Shown here: in pieces, positions 20,713 to 33,015 of the stretch | Position numbering within the stretch: the first letter of the stretch is position 1 | Layout of the letters: every line of letters begins with the position of its first letter | From: Hydractinia symbiolongicarpus | Lineage: Eukaryota; Cnidaria; Hydrozoa; Anthoathecata; Hydractiniidae | Assembly: GCF_029227915.1 (NCBI RefSeq) | Contig: NC_079876.1 | Location: 32,779,828-32,843,827 of the forward strand | DNA length: 64,000 bases | Direction: 5' to 3' | Program-made: the position numbers and the translations under genes | The notes under the pieces: model-generated | What the model saw: the letters and a program-made list of their open reading frames with translations, nothing else | Databases searched by the model: none | What the model was told of the DNA's origin: nothing

Positions 20713-23700
20713 GCAACAACAAATGCAGCAGCAACAACAACAACAACAACAACAACGGCAGCAGCAACAAGCCCCAAGAGAAGTGTGGAGGAATGGAGAA
20801 AAATTTATTCTACATTCAGTTGTCCGAAGGGTAAGAAACCTGATATAAACCCTCTTTTGTTCTAATGACCACTTAATACTAATGGTTTACTTATTTAATT
20901 ACTTTAGAATCCGAGAAGAGCAGTGAAGAGAGTGGCGTAAGTTTTTGCTACTTTTTCTTGTTAATATGTTATCACACTGTGCTATATACTTATAGAGATA
21001 ATCGTTGTCTGTTGCAGGGAAAATGATGGTGCAGCAGTGTTGGTCAGAGTTAGGCGGAGGAGGTTAAACCGAGGGGAAAATCGCGAAGAGGAAGAAAATG
21101 AAAATATCCATAATGAGTAGGTTTACCTTTCTACAATGAAATGATTTTCCCGTTTTTAGTATTAATTTTGTACCTCACAATGTAAGAGTATTTAAAAAAA
21201 TCTTCGTATTTTATTGTGCATTTTGAATGTTTTTAATAAAAAGAATAATCATGGCGAAGAAAACAATTTCTATATTGAGTTCTTTATAACAGAAAACTGT
21301 ATAAGTTGTAATATTGTGCAATAATTTTATTAAGGGCCTTTGAGCAACCACCACCAATTCAACCAGTAGCACCCATGCCAGTGGAGGAGGAAGATCGACC
21401 ATACATAGTCCCGTAAGTAAATCATTATTTAGTTAAAAGAATACTTAAGCATTGCACAATCAAAGTGATTAAAAGCAATATTAGTTCAAGAAGGCATACT
21501 GCTGCCTCATTTATAATTCCTATAAAAGAACTCACGAACTAAACAATATGAAAAATAATTTACACAAATTCAGTTTGCATTAGGATCCCTACTTACTATG
21601 AATAGATGCTCACTTCTGTGTGTTGGGCATGTTGTCCAGTATCAATTGTCAGTTCCGTAATTCATTGTGGGAATAATATATTTATAAAATCTAAAAACAT
21701 ATATGTATTAACTCGTCGCTTTCCTCCAATTCTACAAGTAAATTTTTTTGCGCCTTTTTCACAATTTTATTTCGTCCTTATAATGTTCATGTAACAACGA
21801 TTTACCCGAAACGAACTCATTGCACACATGTACACGTGTGCAATAAATTAACTTTTGCTCATTTTGGCAATGACCACATTGAACATGAATAATAATTTCG
21901 TATATAACACGAGTGTTAAGTCTGATTTTGCTTCTCAAGGAGTTTGGTTTAAGTTCAGTTCAAAGAGAAGTTCAACATTCTGATTGAAATATTGATACCA
22001 AATACCATTTTTAGCCACGAGATCGATATACATAAGTATACATACATAATATATAGTATATATAATATATGTATATAATATAATATAATATAATATATAC
22101 ATAAGTATAAGTATACAAGACAGTTGATTTGAAGTTTCTAATCAGTTTTTTTTTGTTTTGTCCGATCTCTTGATTTCTTTTTTTTATAAACAATGCAGAT
22201 ATAAGATTCTGTCAAATTGTAACTAAAATTTAAAACAAACTTTGCTGAAATCCTAAGGTGAAAGAAAATTGGCTACCATATGGGGATAAAAAGATATATA
22301 CGTTTAAGAAATCGTGAAATTGGATGAATGATGTTCTCTTGATGAAGCTATCTCATACTAAGAATAATCAAGATAAAGTTGTTAAATTTTGCCGATTATT
22401 ATGATTATAATAAAATTTGTTGTTTCGATAAATAGACAATATTATTACCATAGTTATGCAGCAGAGAAAAAAAAGGTAAACATGGGAGGGGGGAATAGGA
22501 TTAAATAAACAAACAAACAATTCTTTTATATTTATGACAATAAACAGATCATCCGAAAGTTAAGACATCACAACACACACCGAATTGTTGTAAGTCGGTG
22601 GCGAGTACAAAAATCCACGGACTCACCCATCTTTTTTATACCGCATTGTGTGCGCCTCGCTACTGCGCAGCTAAGCTACCATCTTGCGCAGAGACAGACA
22701 GACGACGGCTATTATTATAGAGATTTTTTCTTTTGTGAAGGAAAAAATATTCCCTAGGCAAGTGTGTACCTTAAGTTAAGGTTACATTTTCCTAAAAAAA
22801 CTTTTTTTCCTAAATGTCTGCATAGAATAAATATAAAGCTAGCAAAAAGACGTTTCGTAATAGTTAGGATGGAAATCGTTGGACAAACGAAATCACGTAA
22901 AAACATGTAAAACTTTCTTCATGGTATGAATTCAAATTCGAATTACTTTTGTACATAGAACGATTAAACGACTTTTGATGAAGAAATTTGAGGCTGTGAT
23001 GACTTCGTTTAAAATAATCACACGTTAGAACTGCCTTATTTTAGGCGAGATAATAAGAAATACGTCAACTTTTGTTCATCCTACAAATTAAAGTTACAAG
23101 TATGGTAATTCTCACTTCAGAAGAAAAGTTTCTTTTATTAGAGCGCACACGACTTTTATTATTTTGATGTAACGCGTAAGTTCTATTTGAAATGTTTTTA
23201 GCAAAAAATAATAATATTTTTATGCGACGCAAAACAGATAAAAACAGTAGATGACAGTAATGTCGTGTGATGTTAGATATCCAATTAAACTTTGCGAGTG
23301 AACTGATTTTCGTATAAAAAGCATGGTCTCTTGTAGAATGAAATACTCAAAGAACTAATTACTATTGTTTCAAACATGTTGACTCTTTTAAGATATTGCA
23401 TTATTCTATTCAATTATTTAACCAACTTCTCTAATGCAGTAGAAACCCGTAACTAGCTCTATGCAAACGATTTCTCAGTATTATTTTTATGTTTTTATAA
23501 TCGGCACGCTCTAATTCTTGAAACTTTTCATTCTTTCACTATATCTCCTAAGTCGTTGTTCCACCATTGTCCGTAATTTATAATGACTCCGTATACTTTT
23601 TATTTAGACTTGATCCTCCTCCAAACTTACAAAATTGGCTTGAAGTAAGTAATTTATTTTTACATTTAGTCGGAATTACATAAATAAGGTACGATGCATT

Positions 23701-26029
23701 AAAATGTTCAGTTAACTTTTGCTACAGCCACGTTGATTATGAGTTTGTTTTAAAAAGATACACTTGTGTCAAATTAAGACCTACTTGCAATCCTTGAGAG
23801 TGGAATTTAAGAAACAGCACGATATCAAAGAAAATGTTTTCCCATATTTATTTTTTACGCAATTATGATCAAACGGATCCAATCAAACAAATGAACGTGA
23901 GTGGAATGAATGTAAAACGAATGTATTTCTAAACAGACAATCTAAAGATTGTCTGTTTAGAATAAAATACTTTGTCGGAACTATACCGTGATAAGCACAT
24001 AAAAATGTAATCAAGCATGCTTTCGATGTGTATTAACGAAGTTTATGTTTAACGTATGTCGTGTCTTGTTACTTTGGTACTGCTTAGTGTGTGTGATCTT
24101 TAAAAATAGTCCAATATTCTTAATAAAATAGCAAAAGTATTACTGATGAGAAAAATGTTAATCATTTTAAAAGTTTTTACAACCTAAACCTAGCAGAATT
24201 CCTTTCGTAAGCTACTCGTCAAAAATTAATCCCAAATTACATTGTGCCCTATATGCTACCACTAATTAAAAATCATTTTACTTAAAGTCAATAAATTAAC
24301 CATTTGCGTCATAAATGTATTTCTTAGTAATATTGATACCAATTATCTTATTTTCAGAACGCACCAGAATGGCTAAGATTATACATGCGCACACAAGAGG
24401 AGAGAGTTTCTGCTTTGGAGGCTCGCGTGGAGGTAATTTTTATAAAATAATAATTTGAAGCTCTGTACAGAACTGCACCAGTTCTTTTAGAGATACCTTA
24501 AAGAAACTTTAAGTTCAATGACTAACCAAGATAAGTGTGATAGCCTTTCTAAAATGTCATGTTTACTTGTTTTGCTGCTTGTGTTCGCGATAATGTAGAA
24601 TGTTTTATTCATCATCCGTCCATAATATACTTCACTAATCGTTATAAGTGCCCAGTACAAAAGAATTCTATAAGTTCACTGAAATTGCAAACACGCGTAC
24701 AAATAAGAAGCCAGTAAGATAACAATTACATTTGGTTCATTTTCGAAACTCATTTTGGCGCTACTGTTTTAACATTAATCTAATCTTTTCTTATGCTTAC
24801 GAATTATAATCAAGAAGAACAAAATAACTGATATTTCTAAGCAATGTAAATAAAAACAAGAAAGACGTTCGTCTTAAACCATCTGCGAAAGTCACCAAGT
24901 TTTAGCTCCGGGATTAATACTTTGTACCGATGTTTTTTGCCAACAAACCATTTTAACCGACTATATTTTCGACCGAATAAATCTTTTACCGATTATTGCT
25001 CAAAGTTTATCAACACGCTAAGATTCAATATGTTCCAAAATAATAAGATTGGTTGGTTATTTTCTGTTCACAATTTAAGTTGAAATTCTTGCCGGCTTGT
25101 TTTACTGATCGATGCCGGCTTAATTTACTCTGCTTAAAATTCATGGATTTTCTTGTGTAAGACTTAAGTGGTTCAAATTTTAATTTAGCTATATACAAAA
25201 ACGTTAATTTTGGGTAAAATGATAAAATAACATTGGATGAAATGATGGAAATAAATATATAAATAAGTATGGTTTTCCGTAATAGTCTTTGCGTTCGTTG
25301 TTCTGTAGTGCAAAATTTACATTAAACTTTCTACAAGGAAAAATCAAAAGTGAGATAATTGACTTGCTTTTTATGTGGAACATTATTCAGAATATTTATG
25401 CATTCTTTACATTCAATGCTAGGGTTTTTACTCATGTTATAAGGCAAACTTGGACATTTATCCAACCTTTGTTTTAGGCACTAGAGAATAACTTACAACA
25501 GAGGGGGGCAGCCAGGGCTCGGTCTCCACCACTTTCCAATCCACCATCACCTCGTTCCCTTATTCCTAATCGTTGTTTACCTGTTCCAAAACTTCCACCA
25601 ATACCCCTTTCTTTATCATCGTCATCTGTAACTGTATGTGCGCCTCGTTGTTTGTCTGTGCCGTGTGTTTCGTTGTCTTCGTCTACGTTATGTCCATGTT
25701 CTTCCTCCCCGCAGAATCCACCATTCCCTTGTGAACACCCTAACTCTCCAGCATATTCCCCCGTTCCACCACCAATCCAGCCAACAAATCAATCAACACC
25801 CATTTCTTCCAAACGACGTTATCCCCGCTTCTCATTCCACACTCCATCAACACCTCCAGGCCCACCTACACCACCACGCCCACCTACGCCACCACGCCCA
25901 CCAACTCCACCTCATTTGCCTACTTTCTTTCCTCCGATAACGTCTAATCCAACACCATCTACCCCCCGCCCATTGTCATTCCGTGTTAATCGTCGTCCCG
26001 CCCTTTATAGCCGTCCCACCCCTCCATAG
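17450..26029 (+). CDS. Polyglutamine / proline-rich protein, eight-exon model (415 aa)
   Basis: Coding segments: 17,450-17,452 (ATG only, ^GTAAGT), 20,456-20,830, 20,908-20,936, 21,018-21,116, 21,335-21,412, 23,608-23,644, 24,358-24,432 and 25,478-26,029 (TAG). All internal junctions are GT-AG and all phases agree; the total is 1,248 nt. Residues about 2-40 are Lys/Glu/Asn-rich and about 40-105 nearly pure Gln with His, Met and Ile. Next come APREVWRNGEKFILHSVVRR, a very basic block (VRVRRRRLNRGENR), an acidic patch, PPPIQPVAPMPVEEEDRPY and PEWLRLYMRTQEERVSALEA, an amphipathic coiled coil ending ALENN. The tail of about 170 residues is Pro/Ser-rich with repeats of PPRPPTP. There is no signal peptide or membrane segment. 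I do not recognise the family; composition suggests a nuclear or RNA-associated scaffold. The first exon is the weakest point: ATG^GTAAGT and the acceptor CCTTTTTAG are phase-compatible, but exons could be missing between them. Confidence 0.7.
17453..20455 (+). other. Putative first intron of polyQ gene
   Basis: About 3 kb of AT-rich sequence with no recognisable coding block. Short frames occur (for example near 19,255-19,527) but lack splice support and resemble no family. Confidence 0.45.
20545..20772 (+). repeat. CAA/CAG triplet tract inside coding exon
   Basis: Nearly uninterrupted CAA/CAG/AAC triplets with CATATTCAG units at 20,600-20,635. In the spliced frame it encodes glutamine; other frames give asparagine or, on the minus strand, leucine or valine. 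Such tracts change length readily. Confidence 0.9.
21413..23607 (+). other. Intron of polyQ gene with AT microsatellite
   Basis: A 2.2-kb intron. It holds an ATAT/TATAATA microsatellite at about 22,026-22,115 and a Helitron fragment at about 22,604-22,723. No other feature is supported. Confidence 0.6.
22604..22723 (-). mobile_element. Helitron 5' end fragment in intron
   Basis: Read on the minus strand from 22,723 it starts TCTCTATAATAATAGCC directly after an A, followed by GTCTGTCTGTCTCTGCGC. The remaining 100 bp is unlike the other copies, and a trailing CCGTGGATTTTT could be the left half of a 3' hairpin. No CTAG terminus is seen. Confidence 0.5.
23645..24357 (+). other. Intron of polyQ gene
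   Basis: Bounded by GAA^GTAAGT and TTATTTTCAG. It contains the perfect 16-bp hairpin at 23,927-23,962. Confidence 0.65.
23927..23962. repeat. Perfect hairpin, 16-bp stem, 4-base loop
   Basis: TTCTAAACAGACAATC, loop TAAA, then GATTGTCTGTTTAGAA. It lies in an intron of the polyQ gene, so it would be transcribed; the stem is too short for a typical pre-miRNA. Confidence 0.85.
24433..25477 (+). other. Last intron of polyQ gene
   Basis: Bounded by GAG^GTAATT and TTTGTTTTAG. No recognisable gene or element inside. Confidence 0.6.
25628..25714 (+). other. Possible 87-nt exitron in the terminal exon
   Basis: TCT^GTAACT at the left and CTTCCTCCCCGCAG^AAT at the right frame 87 bases (29 codons) with no stop. 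Retention encodes a cysteine-rich stretch (CLSVPCVSLSSSTLCPC) unlike the flanking Pro/Ser text. Removal keeps the frame and shortens the protein to 386 residues. Confidence 0.45.
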
Positions 26030-26717
26030 CCACCTCCTATTTAGGTTTCTTGTAAGTTTGGTATGTAAGTGAAATGATTGGCTGTGGAGGGACAATTACT
26101 TTTTCTTAATTTCTAAGAAGTAGTGGTTTATACTTTGTTCCGTTTTAACCTTAGTGATACCGAACGTTTTACTAATGCCTTCATCTTTTTTCTCGTAAAA
26201 GGGAGTATACGTCGTTACATGCAGCTGTGTATTGCAGCATAAATGTTTTGCTTTTCTCAACAGTTTTGTAGGAAGACTAAAATGCAAGTACCCTCAGAGG
26301 TTTATGCAAATAGATTTCATACTTGTGTTCATTACGTAACAGTGTGAGTTGCTCGTCATATCAGTTCTGGCTTTCTGTTTAAGTTAAATGCTAACATCCA
26401 GAACTATGAGAATGTTTCAGAATGGAGAGATAATTCGGGCATAGATTGTCTGTTAAACAAATAGCTTCATTGAAAAATATATGCATAATTACACGTATGA
26501 GGGGAAAATTTTATCCATTGTTAAATGTTGATAACGTTTATATGTATCATTTTGACTTTTAAAATTGTAATATTTTTGTTAACATATATCATTAATATAG
26601 AGACAACACGAATAATTTAACATATAAATGTTGGATATCTACATTTATTTAGCAGCAGCTCTCATATCTTTCTTACGTTTTTTTTCGCTTATGATAACGG
26701 TGATACCACTGTGCAAT

Positions 26718-26723
26718 AATAAA
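26718..26723 (+). terminator. Possible poly(A) signal of polyQ gene
   Basis: AATAAA about 690 bases after the stop; no earlier canonical AATAAA was noticed. A long 3' UTR would be implied. Confidence 0.3.
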
Positions 26724-29131
26724 AAAAGATATATAATGTTTCGCTAGTTTCAACTTGAATGATAAAAGATGTCTAGTAGAAATTGATAATATCGCAGCCC
26801 AGCTAAATAATTCTAGATCTCCATTTACACGCTTTTATTACATAACAATCAGCTGCTATTACCTTTAGAAAAGAAATTTATCTCGAATTCTGTCAAATTA
26901 AAGGTTTAAGCCCTGTGGATTTCTAAAAGTGTTAAAACAATGCTGAAACTAAATTATTTAACAATTCGTTGTATTTAATTCACGCCAAAATGCTTTTTAA
27001 ACCGTTTGTCAAATTGACTCTAATCAAATTTTCTTGCCACTCGTGACCAAGGAGTTTCAACGAGTCAATTAGATTTTGCAAAAAAAGAAAAGTTCCTCTT
27101 TGCTTTTATTTGGAAAATGATTTTACTTTTTTTTAACTTTAACTTTAGATTTAAAATTCAACATTAACAGTACTTTTTGAAATTTACTTTTGCAAGAATA
27201 ATTTCACACGTTGAAACTCAGTACTCAACATTCATACTTTTCTAAAGGTAATAAAATATTAAGGCAAAACTAGTGTTTACCATTTTGGCTCATCACAAAA
27301 ATCTAAATAATCATCTAAGAATCTTACAACAAGGTCAGAAAGCATTCCAAATATAACTTATTAATAAAATATCCATCCTGGTTGTTGCCTTAATTATTTT
27401 TTTAACTTCGAAAAATGGGTTATTAAATATGATCTCCACCTTACAATATTTTATATTTTTTGCATTGCTATTTCTGCGTTTTAATCAAAATTAAATTTCT
27501 TTCTCACAAAGACACATTTGAGAATTTCTTTCATCTAAATTTCACATTTTTATCAATTTTCCAAACTCTTCTATATCAGTAAGATTTTCTTTTCCAAGAG
27601 TGTTTATGATACAATTTAGATTGTTGGGAAAAAAAAGGAAGTAGCAGAAATCTTGAATAACTAAAAATTTTTTTCTCTTCTCATAAAGTCTTTAAAAAAA
27701 AAGAAAAATTAACAAAACCTTTTCAGATTAGCATTCCTTTCTCTGAGAGAGCTTTCCGGATACACAATTCCCGAATTTCTTGTTATTTGAAACTTTTGAT
27801 TCACGAATTTTTTTCGCATCTGAAAATTCAGTATAGTTAAATTAGCACGCTTTCACATTTTTTATTGTTTCAGGAAGTGATGTTTTTATGAAAATATTGG
27901 CCAAACACTTCTAAATGTTCAATCGAATCGGGCAGTGACTTTTTTTTAAATTTGTGCAACATGACAACACAAAACCTATATTATATTTGTGCGATAAAAT
28001 AGGTCTAAAAATAGACATCGCGTTTGATTAGGCGCCATTTTAATAAGAATTTTGAAATTAAATCTCTCAAAAACCTTATTTAAAAAAACTTATTTATTGG
28101 CTGCATAAGTTAAGAAGAGTTCTCAAAATTCTGTGATGGAGAATAAGATAATCACAGTATTTGTTGCGTCTTAATGCAGATTTTTGTGTTAGTGGAAAAA
28201 TTGTGATTCATGGATGTATATACCTTCTACAAGAGCTACAAGAACATGATATCTAAATTCACCACTATGGCTTTTAATCTAAATAAAAGTAGAACTCGTT
28301 TCAGGCAAGAACATCCCTAAAAAACCTTATTAGAGAATTGTTGTTTCTAAATGCGAAAAAAATCAGAATGGTTTATTGCTTTTTGGCTGTTTAACTCTCT
28401 TTTGCATATAAACCTTCACAACATGACGACAGCTTTTTCACGACAAAAGGTGAATGATTTAAAATGCTGAATGGCAACCTTGTCTCCAGGTCTTGTAAGG
28501 CTTTAATTCGAATGGCTTTAACAAATGACCTGGCCCTGACTAGTCACAAGAAAACAAAATGTCCACGTATATCGGAAGGATGTTTTTATCCTGTCGAGTT
28601 ACAATTTTCGCGCCAAATACTATAATGCAATTTTTTAAAAGCAGGAGTAAAATCTTTTTCTTCTTCTGCATATTTCTGTTGGCCGGTAAAAATGAAATTT
28701 AAATTCTCACACCTGATTTGGAAACCTTCATGATGGTAAAATACTCTTTAAATAATTTATTTATTTCTCTGTTTACGTTTTATATGAAAATTAATGCTTG
28801 CTTTTAATTATAATTTCTATATAACAGACCATCACCAAGCCAAATGCTACACTTTTAATAACAAAGCAGCAACCACCATTTTTAAAGTTCTCAAAGTTTG
28901 ATTTTTGTCGCTACAAAATTATGGCTGTTAATACAACTCGTTACACACATGTTAATTATGTGAGTTTTCATGTAAAACAAGACAGCTTTTTCAAAATCTT
29001 AGCTCTAATAATTTTTTTCTATTTCTAAATTTACGCGATATTTTTTAAGCAAAATTAAAACAAACGGTATTATGCATGCAAATTGACCGTCTAATTCAAC
29101 TTGTTAAAGTCCTTCCTAATGTAGATTTATT
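26724..29131. other. Gene-poor AT-rich stretch
   Basis: No frame with protein-like composition or splice signals and no repeat structure large enough to describe. Confidence 0.5.
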
Positions 29132-29416
29132 TTAAGAAAGGCAGATCATGTTTTTTAACTCCTTAATTTTATTTTTCTGCTTGTATAGTTTGTTATCCAA
29201 ATTGCTTTTGAAGGCAAATATACACAAATAATGAAATGCAAATTTTTGAAACTTTGTTCGAATTTTTAAACATTTGCCATGCACAAGAGCATTAGCTACT
29301 TCGCCATTTACATCTACTATCTTTAATATTTCTGATGAACTATCTACTTTACTCAGACATTCTGCAACCTTTTTGTATTGCCTGCCATTCCCTAAACGTG
29401 TGATCCCGGTTACCAT
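29132..29416 (-). CDS. Hypothetical protein (94 aa)
   Basis: Minus-strand frame from ATG in good context (CCAACATGG, 29,416) to TAA. It begins MVTGITRLGNGRQYKKVAEC and has ILKIVDVNGEVANALVHGKC before a Lys/Phe-rich second half. The first 55 residues use codons and amino acids like a real protein; the second half (FAFHYLCIFAF, many Lys and Asn) could be intron read-through. I recognise no domain. No close promoter or poly(A) signal was identified, and it has no neighbour on the same strand within several kb. Confidence 0.35.
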   Translation of the reverse strand: MVTGITRLGNGRQYKKVAECLSKVDSSSEILKIVDVNGEVANALVHGKCLKIRTKFQKFAFHYLCIFAFKSNLDNKLYKQKNKIKELKNMICLS

Positions 29417-29642
29417 GTTGGACAGGCTATATCCATAAATCTTGTGACTTTTCGACCTTTTCTAACAGTAAACTTAATTTTTTATAAAATCAAGTGGTTT
29501 TAGAAGCTTTTTACACTGCCTGACAAGGTGGCGAAGAAGAACTATTAAAGTACTTACTTTTATAAATAAAAGGGAAATCAAAGTTAGACCTTGTTTTGAT
29601 TAATGTCTTTTTTACATTTTAATATTTTTCATAAATTTTTCA

Positions 29643-30100
29643 TTGTTCAAACTCAACGTTTGACCACTGAAAATACAATCTAATTCTTTTTCTTACTAGC
29701 CTTTATTTTGACATGCTGGAACCACGGAATGAAACCAATGTGTGCCGTTATTGTCTTTGGATTTACATTGTTCAAACTCATTAAGCGTTTGACCATTGAA
29801 AATACAATCTAATCTTTTTTCTTACTAGCCTTTATTTTGACATGCTGGAACCACGGAATGAAACATATGCGTGTCTTTTTTGTGTTTAGATTTACATTGT
29901 TTAAACTCAATAAACGTTTGACCACTTATAATACAATCTAATTCTTTTTCATACAAGTCTTTATTTTATTACATGCTGGAACCACGGAATGAAACCAATG
30001 TGTGCCGTTATTGTCTTAAGTCTTTATTTTGTGACACTTGGAATCAAGGAGTGAAACCGACATGCAACATTATTGTCCATGTAAATTTAAAACAATTTTT
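29643..30100 (+). repeat. Minisatellite, about 125-bp period, 3.5 copies
   Basis: Units start at TTGTTCAAACTC (29,643), TTGTTCAAACTC (29,768) and TTGTTTAAACTC (29,897), with a partial unit after about 30,015. Each carries ACATGCTGGAACCACGGAA followed by TGAAAC. Confidence 0.85.
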
Positions 30101-31379
30101 TTCAGTGAGCGCGTTTCATCAGTGTATTTTTTATATCAATTATACATTCTTTTATCTGCCTACGATCTGTTATTGTTCCTTTTGATCTTTTTCTGTCATG
30201 TTGGTCAGATTTTGTTACTGCTCGGAAAAAATAGTTTATGTACTCGACTACCATTCTTCAGGATTAGGACTTTCTTTTATAACTTTGTACTGCAGACTAA
30301 TTACTTCTACTTAATTCTATTCTATTCTCTTTGTATTAGCAAGATTTTATGTTGTGAAAATTATTCAAACGGTACCAATTTCGCTGGAAATGTGTTAGCA
30401 TATTCATATGCATCGTAAGAAAGAAAACCAAAAATTTAACAGGTTTTAGATCCATTCAAGAGAAAGAAAACAGAGATTGTAATTGGCGTCGTGATCAATT
30501 TGTTCAAAAACTACATTACTTAACTCTACTTAACGCAAATTACTTAACTTTGGTTTATTTCTTTATACTTCTATTGTTATCTGAAAACACCCTATCCTCA
30601 ATTTTCTGCCTGTGCAAGATTCTGCTTTGAAAGTAATAATGATTAATGTTTCATCAATTCAGTCTGGCAAATGTTTAATTGTGAAATAGTTATTTTACAA
30701 AGTCCTTATTAGTGTATATTTGCCTTTGGTGTTTTTACTTTTCTACACATAAGGTAAAACTTTTCCTGCCTGATCATTTTATTTCCAGGACTTCTTGTTT
30801 TTGAATTACGTTGTCCTTTTGAAGTTTATTATCCTTTTTCTCTTTTTTTTTTCTTTTTAATAATTTTTGTTTTTAATTCTTAGAGAAAATCATAAAAAGT
30901 TATTGTTGCGTTTAGAATGAAAAAAGAACTATTTACCGATACTTCAGGAATTCTAATTTCGCATGTCGGTGTAGGATTTTCATAGTATATAAATTGCCAG
31001 AAGCTTTTGCTCTTTCTCATATCAAAATGATGTTTTTAACGTTTAGAAGTGTGAAATCTTACTGATGAAAACAATAATTAAAAAAATGAGTTAGTCGCAA
31101 TCTGTTTTAAGAAGAGGTGGCGTATTATTTTTTAATGACATCTTCAAATATAATTTAGATTTCCATGCAGAAAGTTTGGGAATTGTAATCCTGGCGGAAA
31201 TAAAATTTTCACGAAATAGAACGATCTGATTGGTTTACTAATTTAATTGATCTCGATTCTACTTTCCCCGGATCAGAACAGGAAGGAGAATTAGCGTAGT
31301 GTAAACATTTTAAACATGAAAAACTTTACCGTTTCTGTCTTTAGTGAAAAAATACCTTTCACTGATAAGGCTATACTTG
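30101..31379. other. AT-rich interval without supported gene
   Basis: One frame (about 30,062-30,418) is long and hydrophobic, but its codons look like T-rich random sequence. Nothing else stands out. Confidence 0.4.
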
Positions 31380-32845
31380 TTTGGAAATTTAAAATGTTTT
31401 TTTTCTAAAAAATTTGTCACTCTGATCAAAAAAACATACAGACACGATTTTTTTTGTTATCACCTACCAGTTTTTACGACAAAGACCAAACAAAAAATAT
31501 AATCCTACGCTAGTTAGAAAACAAGGTTAACTTTTAAAAGTATACCCACAACAGAACACAAAATATTGATATCCGTTTTTGAGCATTAGATAAATCTTGA
31601 AAATAAAATCAAAAATTTCGTAGTTGTAAAATGAAGCTATAATGTAAAATTGGGTAAAAATTAAAGTAAATAAAGTTCAAGTAAATTAAATGCGCTGCTT
31701 ATGTTTTTTTCCCACTGTAAAATTTACCAAAAAAATAACCTTGTTTTCAATTTGATGCGATAAATTTTTTTTGTTTAATCTTACAAAACTAACATTTCAA
31801 TCATAATTTATTGAGCAAATATCATATTATGATTGAAAAAAAATTACTAAAACATTCATGTCAATAAAAGAACCAATAGTTTTTTAAGTAGGCATAATAT
31901 AACTTTTAAAGTGATATATGGTTCAAAGAAAGTATTGACATTATTATTTAAAATATTCCCTAATTTTGGGATAATGAGAGTGATGATTCTTAAAAAACAA
32001 AATGTACCTATACACTTTTTTCTACAAAGCAAATATCGTGAATCACTCTATAGCTCCAAAATGTTTAACCCACGTGTTAAGCATGCTCAGAATTTTTTCT
32101 GTTCCTGTCTTGAGATGGAAAATAGTTCTTACTGACTGAGGCCATATTTGCGTCAAAAATTGACATAATATTTTTGAAAAATATGCTCAAAATGATTACT
32201 TGTTCGAAAAACAGAAAGGTTTTGTTTTTTATAACATTTGTTATTCTGATCAAAAAGGAATAATGGACACAATCGTAATTTTTTTATCACCTATTGGTTT
32301 TTAGGACAAAGCCAAACAAAAATTATATTCCTTCGCTAATTAGAAAACAGGATTAACGTTTTAAAAAATCTACGTACAACAAAACACAAAATAATGATAT
32401 CCGTTCCCTTTTTTAAATATTTCTAGGTGAATCTGTAACCGAAAGTAAAATTAGAAATTGTAAAATAAAGCTAAAAGCTGGTAAGATCTTGGGTACAATT
32501 GGGTAAAAAAATGATGTAAATAATATCTGCAGTTGTTCGTTTTGTTCTGAGATTGTTTTCAGTTTGATGAAATAAACATATTTCTTTACTATTGTCGAGA
32601 CTGGTGAATCAAAACCAATATTACACTCCTAATTTACTGAGCAATTCTCACATTATTATTGAAAAAATTACCAAAACATTTATTCCAATTAAAGAACCAA
32701 TATTTTTTAAAATATGCATAATATGACTAATATATATGCATAACACTATCTTCAAAATATTCCTGAAATTTTTGTTATTGAGACTGTATTTTTTCTACTA
32801 AAACCAGATATCGTGCATCATTCTATAGCTTCGTAATTATTTGTG
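31380..32845 (+). repeat. Diverged tandem duplication, about 820-bp period
   Basis: TCTGATCAAAAA near 31,423 recurs near 32,247. Landmarks keep order in both units: ATCACCTA...GGTTTTTA, AAAGACCAAACAAAAA, GAAAACAxGxTTAAC, CACAAAAT...GATATCCGTT, then AAGAACCAATA and CATAATATxACT, ending ATCATTCTATAGCT. The units have many substitutions and small indels. Confidence 0.75.
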
Positions 32846-33015
32846 TTCTAATGATGGCAAAATTCAATTAAAATTAGCGAGATTAGTTAAAACAAATCGC
32901 CGTTGGTGTAAGTTTTTATTTAAAACTAAATAAATTTATCGCATATCATAACTTCCTTTCTGCCTTTAAAACCATATATTTATATGCCACAAAAAAGCCT
33001 ACAATCCACTATTCT

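Noticed and set aside
20391-20834. PolyN plus-strand frame and polyLeu/polyVal minus-strand frames
   Set aside because: Shadow frames of the CAA repeat. Only the polyQ frame joins acceptor 20,456 and donor 20,831 into the multi-exon model.
22560-22730. tRNA- or SINE-like reading of the GC-richer block in the intron
   Set aside because: No A-box/B-box pair or cloverleaf could be drawn; its end matches the Helitron 5' terminus instead.
25638-25940. His/Leu-rich frame over the proline-rich last exon
   Set aside because: Shifted frame of the coding exon; starts inside it and has no signals of its own.
30038-30418. Hydrophobic plus-strand frame, possible membrane protein
   Set aside because: Begins at TTG inside a minisatellite; the hydrophobicity follows from T-rich DNA and there is no splice or start support.
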